From Colocasia esculenta (lineage: Eukaryota; Streptophyta; Magnoliopsida; Alismatales; Araceae): a stretch of DNA of 64,000 nucleotides. The notes beneath the pieces were generated by a model, which made no database searches, had not been told where the DNA came from, and saw only the letters and a list, made by a program, of their open reading frames with translations. Both the position numbers and the translations under genes were made by a program. Each line of letters opens with the position of its first letter. Position 1 is the first letter of the stretch. Location of the stretch: contig CM024759.1 in the NCBI GenBank assembly GCA_014218235.1, forward strand, positions 8,076,712 to 8,140,711, written 5' to 3'. Shown here piece by piece: positions 55,524-64,000 of the stretch.

Positions 55524-58500
55524 ATGGTTCCTATCCTCAATAGAGCTTCTTGTGTTTTGATTGATCCAGGTGCCACACACTGTTTTGCTTCAGAGGAGTT
55601 CTTTCCGACTTTGACTGAGTTTGCTCCGGAGCAGACCTGTGACCTAGCTATTGAGCTTCTGAGGGGTGACTACATGCGTACTCTGGGTTACCTAGAGGGT
55701 GTCACCGTCGAGGTACAGGGCCACCAGCTACCAGCCAGATTGTTTGCCTTGCAGCTCCACGACTTTGATGTCATCCTTGGCATGGACTGGTGGAGGCACA
55801 TTCTGTGTTGGTGGATTGTCAGCGGAAGACCGTGGCGGTTCGAGGTACCTGGAGCACCTGTGCTTTGCTTCCGAGGTACCCGGTCTACCCGCCGACCTTT
55901 CATTTTCTTCTGTAGAGCTCGACGTCTTATCCGAGATGGTTGTGTTGCTTTCCTTGTCTGTGAGTGTCTCAGATTCTAGTGAGTTGTCTGTTTCAGATGT
56001 GCCTATTGTCTGTGACTTTGATGATGTGTTTTCGGGGGATCTACCTGGTTTACCGCCAGAACGGGAGTAGATTTCTCCATTGAGTTGTTTCTGGGGACGT
56101 GCCTATGCCCAAGGCACCATACCGAATGGCGCCGGCGAGAGCTACGGGAGTGAAGTGCCAACTATATGAGTTGCTTGAGTTGGGCTTCATTCTTCTGAGC
56201 CGTTCACCGTGAGGAGCGGCTGTTTTGTTTGTGAGGAAGAAAGATGGTAGCCTCAGGATGTGCATCGACTATCGGCAGCTGAATCAGGTCACTGTGAAGA
56301 ACAAGTACCCGTTGCCCAGGATCGATGATTTGTTTGACCAATTGCAGTCATCTTCATGTTCTCGAAGATCGACTTGAGGTCGGGCTACTACCAGTTTGAG
56401 TGTCTGTGAGTCAAATATCACCAGATCAGCCTTCCGTACCGGCTACGGCCACTTCGAGTTTGTCGTGATGCCTTTTGGGCTCACGAATGCACCGTTAGCC
56501 TTCATAGAGTTGATGCACAGCGTGTTCGGAGAGTACCTGGACCGGTTTTGTGGTGGTGTTCGTCGATGACATCCTGGTGTACTCAGCGACGGCATAGCGC
56601 ACGAGGTTCATTGCGACTAGTGTTGCAGGCTTTGAGGAGTCACCAACTTTACGCCAAATTCCACAAATTTGAATTTTGGCTAAAGGAGGTGTACTTCCTT
56701 GGTCACATTGTTTCTGGTGTAGGTGTGGCGTGGATCTCGCCAAGGTTCAGGGCCGTGGTTTTGTGGGGCCAGCCCACTACAGTTGTAGAGGTTCGTAATT
56801 TTTTGGGGCTGGCAGGCTACTACAGGAAGTTCGTGCAGGACTTCGCTAGGGTTGATGAGCCATTGACCAGGTTGACCAGTGTGAGACCAGGTTCGTGTGG
56901 ACAGCAGAGTGCGAGCAGAGTTTTCAGGAGCTGAAGAGCCGGCTGACTTCAGCTACGATCCTTGTTATACCTTCTGGCAGTGGCGGCTTTATTGTCTACA
57001 CGGATGCTTTAGGGACTGGTCTTGGTGCTATGTTGATGCAGCACGGGTGGGTAGTTGCTTATGCTTCTCATCAACTGAAGAAGCATGAGAAGCACTACCC
57101 AACACACGACTTGGAGCTTGTAGCGATCGTGTTCGCCTTGAGGTTGTGGAGGTATTACTTGTACAGCAAGGTTTTCGAGGTGTTCACGGACAACCGGAGC
57201 TTACAGTACGTCTTCACACAGAGATCTGAACCTCAGGCAGCGCAGGTGGGTCGGTACTTGAAGGACTATGACTTTACTCTTTCCTATCACCCAGGAAAAG
57301 CTAATGTCGTAGCAGACGCTTTGAGTAGGAGAGCCCACTTAAGTTCTTTGTTGGTTAGACACTGAGACTCCTGGAGGATGCCACTCAGGGTGTGTTCACA
57401 CCGTCGAGCCTCAGGGAGAGAGCAGTGTTGACCAGCATGACAGCTCACCCAATGATATATCAGCCAGTGATTGAGGCACAAAGTGCAGATGTAGATTTAG
57501 CAGACGTGTTGTAGATGCCAAAGGTCGAGCTGGACGAGGACAGCGAGGTCAGATTCAGAGGCAGATTCTACGTTCCAGCGGACATCAGGCATGAGCTATT
57601 GGCTGAGGCGCATAGATCGAGGTACTCTATTCATCCTGGTTCCACCAAGATGTACCACGACTTGAGGGGACTCTTTTGGTGGCCTGGGATGAAGAGAGAT
57701 ATTGCTGAGTTGGTTTCACGTTGCCTTACCTGTCAGTAGGTGAAGGTAGAGCATCAGCGTCCTGGTGGTGAGCTGCAGTCGCTACCCATTCTCGTGTGGA
57801 AGTGGGAGCACATCACCATGGACTATGTTTCTAGCTTACCTCGTACTTCGTAGGGGCACAATAGCATTTGGGTGATCGTCGAACGACTGATGAAGACAAC
57901 TCATTTCTTACCGGTCAGAGCAGTGTGGTCAGTGGACAGACTCGTCAGGCTATTTGTGGACAGAGTGGTGCCTTTGCACGGGACCCCAGTCTCTATCTCG
58001 ATAGAGATCGAGGTTCACCTCTCCTTTCTGGCGTAGTTTTCAGAGGGCACTTGGCACTGAGAGGCTGAGTTCAGCCTATCACCCACAGACAGACGAGCAG
58101 TCGGAGAGGACCATACAGACGTTCGAGGACTTGTTGATAGCATGTTGCCTAGACTGGGGCGGCACCTAGGAGTCACACCTTCCCATGGTGGAGTTTTTTA
58201 TAATAATAGCTTTCACTCCAGCATTGGGATGGCACCTTATGAGGCTCTGTATGGCCGACCGTGCAGGACACCATTGCACTGGCACGAGGTTGGTGAGAGG
58301 CGGTTGCTCGGTCCAGAGTTGGTACAGCAGTGTGCAGACATCATGAGGCTGATCAGACAGAGGTTGCAGACAGCACAGAGCAGACAGAAGAGCTAAGTGG
58401 ACGTTCACAAGAGGCCACTTCAGTTCGAGGCAGGTGACAGCGTGTTTCTTCGGATCTCGCCCACCAAGGGCGTTCTCAGGTTTGGGAAGAGGGGCAAACT

Positions 58501-58830
58501 CAGCCCGAGGTTTGTTGGCTTGGCTCTTACATCTGAGTTGGTAGGTGTTCACGACGTCTTTCACATCTTGCAGCTGAGGAGTACATGTCAAATCCGTCGC
58601 ACGTGTTGGACTACTCACAGCTAGAGGTCGCTCCAGATCTGTCAGTACCAGAGTACCTAGTCAGCAATGTGGATCGCAGAGTGCAGCAGCTATGCAGGAA
58701 GCAGATTCTGCTCGTCAAGGTAGTTTGGGAGAATCACGTTGCTGGCGAGGCCACATGGGAGCACGAGGACGAGATGCGGGACATTTTCCTTACTTGTTTG
58801 AGTGACTGGTATGTTTCTCACCTTCTTTTT
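55524..58830 (+). pseudogene. pol of gypsy K, heavily frameshifted
   Basis: The order is protease (LIDPGATHCFAS; VILGMDWW), RT (FVRKKDGSLRMCIDYRQLNQVTVKNKYPLPRIDDL split at about 56260; VFVDDILVYS at about 56560 in one frame), RNase H (56895-57365; YTDALGTGLGAML, HDLELVAIVFAL, FTDNRSLQY), and integrase (HHCC finger 57600-57739 then TAG; ITMDYVSSL at about 57815). A chromodomain-like tail (58585-58790) reads LVKVVWENHVAGEATWE. At least eight frame breaks or stops occur. The second and third integrase catalytic regions are frameshifted. A Tekay-like chromovirus, inactive. Confidence 0.88.
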
Positions 58831-58883
58831 CCCCAGGTTTCGCCCTTAATTTCGAGGACAAATTTGTTTTTTGTTGGTTAGAT

Positions 58884-61450
58884 TGTAACATCCCTCCCCC
58901 TTGTGGGTCCGATGCTCTCGCTGAGGTCTTGACGCCTCGAGCCATCGCCTTCTGAAGGCGACGGATGTGACCGTCGCGTTCTGGATAAGGACGCACCGCG
59001 CCGCCACTATCGCGACTTGACTCTGACAGCCATGCGCCTTTGTCATTTTGCTGTCGGGACGATTGAGACACCTATCGTCATGATGCATGAACACGACATG
59101 CTAGTCCGTCGCATTCATGGTGTCAGGTTTGCATGCATGACACGTGTTGGCTTTGACTGTCAGGGCTGGCAGGCGCTTCCTGATCGTGATGTAGGTAACC
59201 GTCACGTTAGCATTGCTAACGCGACGGCCATCCCCGTCGCGTTTTGAAGGCCGAGGTTTAAGTTGCTCAGGCCTGAGAATAGTCCCATTTCTCCCCACAT
59301 TTCGCTTGTTTCTTCCTTCTCTCTGACCCCTGTTACCTGTGCTCTGTGGAGAGCTTGGAAGAGAGGAGAATTGGGTGGCTTGTGAAGGTAAGGGTGTTGG
59401 GTTGCTTGGTTTGCAATTGTGTTTTGGTTGTGATCTCCCCTCTCAACTCTCTCTCTCTCTCCTTCTTGGTGTCCTTTCTCATGGTGATCCTCTTCCTCGG
59501 CTTGTGAAGGGCGATCCTTGCTCGTGGACAATGTCCCGTGGATTGGAATGAGGAGGAGGGTTGCATGCCTACGAGAAGACCCCATTGGGGTGGATCTTCA
59601 TTTTGAGGTAGGGATGCCTAAACCTCCCCCTAGTTCTATCATGCTAGGGCCCCAATCCCCCTTCTCCAAGCCACTTAGAACACATGCTAGGTGTGCATTG
59701 TGTTCGGAGGATCATGTGGAATGATTTATGGTCTTGTGTGGTTTGTGAATGGTGCTTGAATGGGTTGTGCATGTTGAGGGTTCCATGTTGCATGTGAGGA
59801 TTATCTGAGTTAGATCCTTCCTTGACATGCATGGATGTTTATATGGGAAGTTTGGATGTTATTTGAGTTGTTTAAATCATTATCCATGCCCCCTCCCCTT
59901 ATGCACACCGTTGTGTGGTTTTTGGGGCATATCGGAGGCCTTGTGTGGCCCTCGGCTGAGGTCGCACCGAGTTTCCCTGGTCGCGACCTGGTCATGACAT
60001 ATCGCCCTATTGCGTTCTCCTTGAACAGACCCCAGAACCCGTCACGACAGGTAGGTGTGTGGCGTTCCAGAGTTCTGGTGCCTATGAAAGTGTCCCTGGT
60101 CCCCGTCGCGCTCTAGTCGCGATGGGAATATGTGTCGTGTTCATAAGGCTCTGCATTGTGGCGCCTTCCTTACCCATCGTGTTGCTGTCGCGACGAGGAT
60201 AGGAGGCACTTCTAGACTCTGGTCGCGACAGTCAGAGCTGTCGCATTCCTATCGCAACGGACCCCCTACGTTGCCTCTCTGATAGAGAGGGACTGGCGAC
60301 CTATTCCGAGTTTCCGTTTCCACTGCGACTCTGGTTCTTGGCACTGTGCTATTTCCTAGTACAGTCTACTCTAGTCTTTCACCCCGGTGCTAGGCACCTG
60401 AGGGCTTTTCCACGAGATAGGTTGTTACTGTTCTGGACCCCCATCCCCGCACGCCTATTAGAGGGAGTTCTCCGGGCGGCAGGCGAGCTCGAGTCACGGA
60501 CTTTGGTAGTATAGGGGAAAACGGTGGCGACCGTGGCATAGAGTCGTTGTAGAGCTCTCTTAGCTGAGTCTGGGACACCGTGGTATTTTGTAGCTCTTCC
60601 GGCGCAAATTAGCTAGTCCTTTTCTCACTGCCTCACTCATGTTGTTCCGGAACCATTTAGAGGGGCCAGACGTGGGACCATAGTCTGGCCAGACTACGGC
60701 AGTGTGTTACTTTAGTTCCGCGTCTCACTCCGACGGGAGTGCTAGACTGGACTGTTGGTTGAGGTAAGGCGTGTGGCGCATGACCGGTTGACTAGTGTAG
60801 TGTGTTTGTAGCTAGTGGCTTTGTCCAGGCAGTCGTTTTCTGTCTGTGTTTACAGCCTTGGGTTCTTCCCAGTGCCGTGGTTACACGGGTTTTTCGGTCC
60901 CGACCTTTAGCTTAGACCATTGACCGTGAGTTCTTTACGCTTCCGCACGTTACTCTGTTAGTAAGATAGATTTATTGTTTTTATTTAATTATTGTACACA
61001 TAGATCTATTCTGCTGTTGAACCCAGTGGGAGATTAGTAGTCCCTACTGGACTTCTTCGTGAAAGCTCATTCCCTTCTTTTCAGGTGAGACTTCGCAGCA
61101 GCACCCTCCGCGGTTGGCTGAGGAGACGGGGCCGTAGTAACGGCGTCTCCCGTGAGCAGTGTTCCCCATTTCAGTGTACTTCACCCTCGGGGTATTCCCC
61201 TAAGGGACCTGTTATCTCATTTACTTTCTGCACTTGTACTTTACTACTTTGGGACTGTACTAGACTTGTACGTTGTGTTGGACCTTTCCTTCACTTGTTG
61301 GTACTTTTAGTGCATTTTGTTGTTACTTACCTCTATTACATATCTCGTTAGACCGATCTATTAGCCTTCTGGGTCTCTGGCCCGTGTGCGGCGGTGTCCG
61401 ATGGTCAGATCCTTGGTGGGAGTGAGGGTCCAGGCATCGGGGCTGTTACA
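58884..61450 (+). repeat. 3' LTR of gypsy K (2567 bp)
   Basis: It starts TGTAACATCCCTCC after pol K and ends GGGCTGTTACA. It is GC-rich with many GTCGCG and CGCGAC words. A minus-strand fragment of a related LTR occurs at 62387-62592. No 5' partner exists in the window. Confidence 0.85.
59961..60258. repeat. GTCGCGAC word cluster, LTR K
   Basis: GTCGCGAC at 59980, 60187 and 60222, GTCACGAC at 60041, CCGTCGCG at 60103, AGTCGCGAT at 60115, GTCGCA at 60240 and TCGCAAC at 60252. A second looser group lies at 58931-59241 (CCGTCGCG, GGCGACGG, CCGTCACG, GCGACGG). The words are palindromic or inverted as in the other LTRs, but I see no strict 21 bp period. Confidence 0.65.
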
Positions 61451-62386
61451 CGTTGACTGACAGTTTAGACAAAGATAAGTTGTCTATGCTTCAACATTTA
61501 TTATATGCAGGTTCCGATAGTAACCCACGCTACAATGTTGGACTTGTCAATCTGACCGAAGCAAGAAGAGATTCAGACAATCTTCTTCTGTGTATGTGTC
61601 TATCCCAACATTAAATGGCTGCAGGTTCTCTTGCTCCCTACATCGACCAGACACATCTAGCGTGTATGAGATGAGACAACAGATACTTCAACAGTTCAAA
61701 TCTTTCAGAGAAGATAAATAAAGACTGTGACTCCATGCATAACAACTTTTTGAACATCTTGAACACCTTAGTCCCTTGAAGAAAAAGAAAGAGAGTTTGC
61801 TCGTTCATTCGAATCAGTCTTCAACTCTAGCTCTCCATAGCAACATGTTCCAGTCTTTAGAGCTTGTGTAGATCTAAGAGACCCTCATTCTCTGTAAACC
61901 TTTGTCTCTCATATTCAGCCTCTGATCAAGCAATCTCTATAAGCTTGGTCTAGAGGCCATCCACTCTTTACTCATTTTTTCTGATTGTTCCTCTTCGTGT
62001 GTGAAGAGTAACCCAACTGTGGAGTGGTGTTTGTTCTCTTTGGTACAAAAGGAAGACCTGTGTATCAGATGGTGTAGTGCCTCTTCGTGTGTAGAAAAGA
62101 AAGGTCAGTTGCGGCTGGATGTACAAGTGTCCTTAAGGGGGACTGTACCCTTTTAGTGAAATCTAAGCTGTTGCTTGGGAACTAGACATAGGACTCCTTG
62201 TGACAGAAGATTTGAACCAGGATAAAATCCTTGTTATTTGTGTGCGTGTGATTTATTGGTCTTTATTTTATACTAACTCTAACCATCAAACTTATGTCTT
62301 CTGTCAAAGTATTTTATTTACAAGAATATTTTAAAAGAATTTTAGCAATCAATTCACCCCCCTCTGGGCTTGCAACTAGGTCAACA
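61451..62386 (+). repeat. Copia LTR remnant, plus strand (J family)
   Basis: It ends AATTCACCCCCCTCTGGGCTT and then GTCAACA, with no primer site after it, so it is a 3' or solo LTR. It aligns to the inner half of LTR J read on the minus strand. J's homology continues past the point where this copy begins (CGTTGA...), so gypsy K appears to have inserted into this LTR and its 5' part is missing. Confidence 0.75.
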
Positions 62387-62592
62387 CCTGACATGTCGCC
62401 TTCATCTGTCAATGGTTGACACTTGTCCTGTCTGTCTCGACAGCAAGATGACAAAAATGCATGCTATGGTCAGAGGCTGAACGCGACAACAAATTGACGC
62501 GTTCACAACCAGAACGCGACAGTCAAAGGCAACGGCCCGATACATCGCTACCTTCATCAAAAGGGGTTGACCAAAGAAAGGAGGATGTTACA
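62387..62592 (-). repeat. Gypsy LTR fragment, minus strand (K family)
   Basis: On the minus strand it begins TGTAACATCCTCC like LTR K and shares ACTGTCGCGTTCTGG and TTTTGTCATCTTGCTGTCG in the same order. Only the first ~206 bp remain. It carries GTCGAC-related words (CTGTCGAGAC, GTCGCGTTC). Confidence 0.75.
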
Positions 62593-62775
62593 GTCCGGCG
62601 TCGGGACCATTACAATGATATTTTTAAAAATATTTTAGTAAAATAATAAATTTAGAATATTTATAAAATTGATTTATATGAAAAAATCCAAGACTTTTTT
62701 CTCTTTAAATTGGCCCCGTTGCATGCGGTGGGAGAGCAAAGCACCGGACCCTCTCCTAGCTACCTGCCACACATC
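62593..62775. other. Spacer between LTR fragment and LRR pseudogene
   Basis: AT-rich to about 62700, then GC-rich. I see no gene or repeat. If the pseudogene had its own promoter it would lie here, but no clear TATA box stands out. Confidence 0.5.
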
Positions 62776-64000
62776 ATGGCTTTCGGCCTCCTCGCTAAGG
62801 AGCCTCCACCGCAGCCCCGTGCCCCGCGGGCAGCCCTCGTTGCCTTCTCCTCCTCTTATCTTCCGTCCAGTACTCCTCAACCGCCAATTCCAGCGATGGT
62901 GCCGGCGACCGCGCCGCCCTCCTCTCCTTCAAGTCCCTAGTCCTGAACGACCCTTCCAAGGCTCTCACCTCTGGACGAGACGCTCGACTTCTGCCGGTGG
63001 ACGGGGTCACCTGCGGCGGCGGCCGGCACCACGCTGGGAGAGTGACGGCGTTGAACCTGGGGGACCTCTACTTGGCAGGTACCCTCGCCCTCCCTGGCCA
63101 ACCTCACCTTTCTCACGAGCCTTCATCTCCCTGGAAACCGGCTCCAAGGCCGCATCCCGGCCGAGTTCGGCCGCCTCTCCCAGCTTCAGCATCTCGACTT
63201 GAGCTCCAATTCTCTCAGTGGGGAGATACCTGCGAACCTGAGCCAATGTTCCAGACTCAGCAACGTCACGCTCAGGAATAACGAGCTCGAAAGCGAGATC
63301 CCCATAACCCTCGGCTCCCTACTCGATCTCCGCTCCCTTAATCTGGCACTAAACAAGCTGTCAGGGAACATCCCACCTTCCTTGGGTAACCTCTCCTCCA
63401 TTAGTGTCCTCATTCTGTCGGACAACATGATGGAAGGGAAGATCCCCCCGGAGCTGGGGGGCTTGACCGGCTATTTAGCGTTGGGCGCAACAATCTCTCC
63501 GAAGAGATACCACCTTCCCTGTTCAACCTGTCATCCTTGGAGGCGATAGACGCCAATTATAACCAGCTCACCGAACGCTGCCGGAGGACATCGGCCACTC
63601 TCTTCCTCGGTTGCAATGGTTCCTGATGGACAGGAACAGGCTGGAGGGACCCATCCCTTCGTCCTTCCCCAATGCGTCCGGTCTTGTGTATCTAGAGATG
63701 AAGTACAACAGTCTCAGCGGGCCATTCCCTTCCAACCTGGGCACCCTCCAGCGTCTCTCGTCGCTGATGCTCGGCGGCAACCGCCTCGAGGGCGGCGTGG
63801 CCGACGGCTGGAGCTTCCTCACCGCCCTTACCAACTGCAGTAACCTGCAGGTGTTGGACATGGGCGGCAACCTCCTAAGCGGGGAGCTGCCAACGACCAT
63901 CGGCAACTTGTCGCGGCACCTCATAGCACTGCAAACCGGGGCGTCACACATATCCGGCGCCATACCCCCCGAGATCGAAACCTCGTCAACCTCGAATTTC
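62776..64000 (+). pseudogene. LRR receptor-like kinase (LRR-XII, Xa21-like), ectodomain pseudogene
   Basis: ATG at 62776 leads, after a frameshift near 62845, to a hydrophobic Leu-rich signal-peptide-like stretch and GDRAALLSFKSLVLNDPSKA, the LRRNT_2 domain start. LRRs follow in shifting frames: HLDLSSNSLSGEIPANLSQC (63190 on), LRSLNLALNKLSGNIPPSLG, a frame break near 63465, SLEAIDANYNQLT, another break near 63575, then NRLEGPIPSSFPNASGLVYL, WSFLTALTNCSNLQVLDMGG and GELPTTIGNLSRHL up to the edge. Intact members are plasma-membrane pattern-recognition receptors with a cytosolic kinase. Here at least five single-base shifts break the frame, and the kinase part lies beyond the window. Its very high GC contrasts with the AT-rich transposons. 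Confidence 0.88.

Noticed and set aside
59202..59585. 127-residue minus-strand frame in LTR K
   Set aside because: GC-rich LTR sequence leaves many chance frames on both strands. No domain is recognisable.

Overview
This window looks like repeat-dense nuclear DNA of a flowering plant. The evidence is several nested Ty3/gypsy (chromodomain, Tekay/Del-like) and Ty1/copia (SIRE-like) LTR retrotransposons, a CACTA (En/Spm) DNA transposon with TNP2 and Ptta-like coding regions, and a GC-rich leucine-rich-repeat receptor-kinase pseudogene at the right edge. The LRR sequence resembles the large LRR-XII (Xa21-like) families of monocots, so a monocot is my weak preference. I see no clearly intact host gene, no tRNA or rRNA gene and no CRISPR array.

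Layout: 1-7562 is a decayed gypsy element (A), with its 5' LTR cut by the window edge and a 2.67 kb 3' LTR. 7563-8648 holds a gene-like single exon and a 114 bp hairpin element. 8649-16377 is a CACTA transposon (B): TNP2, a multi-exon second gene whose last intron is filled by a 179 bp satellite, subterminal repeats and a 3' terminal inverted repeat. No 5' terminus is visible. 16378-19030 looks like a minus-strand LTR (C). 19034-21110 is unidentified low-copy-looking sequence (D). 21111-22535 is a minus-strand copia fragment (E). 22536-27086 is a 3'-truncated minus-strand gypsy element with its 5' LTR (F). 27087-43221 is a plus-strand copia (G). Its 5' LTR is split by a very young, nearly intact gypsy element H (27234-37850, TSD CATCT), and its reverse transcriptase is split by gypsy element I (43222 onward, 4.1 kb LTR). 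I runs into a 100-N assembly gap (48295-48394). 48395-54880 is a minus-strand copia (J). 54881-61450 is a GC-rich gypsy (K) that has lost its 5' end. 61451-62386 and 62387-62592 are copia and gypsy LTR remnants. 62776-64000 is the LRR receptor pseudogene.

The most interesting signal is an architecture inside the LTRs. The LTRs of A, H (both Ty3) and G (Ty1) each carry six copies of a 10 bp palindrome (consensus CTGTCGACAG). The copies are arranged as three pairs with nearly the same start-to-start steps: 22-51-21-52-21, 22-51-21-51-21 and 22-51-21-73-22 bp. The LTR of F carries about 15 GTCGAC-like cores at a ~21 bp period. I carries pairs of GGCGTC/GACGCC, K carries GTCGCGAC words, and J carries a tandem hairpin array. 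Helically phased palindrome arrays shared in geometry between unrelated retrotransposon superfamilies are not explained by the known LTR parts.

A second unusual item is a ~115-residue open reading frame between the primer binding site and gag in two diverged gypsy elements (H and F). The two copies look homologous and are each preceded by the same splice-acceptor-like string. Other structured curiosities are the higher-order (A-B-B) organisation of the intronic satellite, a tandem exon-intron duplication in the CACTA gene, and the replaced catalytic glutamate in integrase A.
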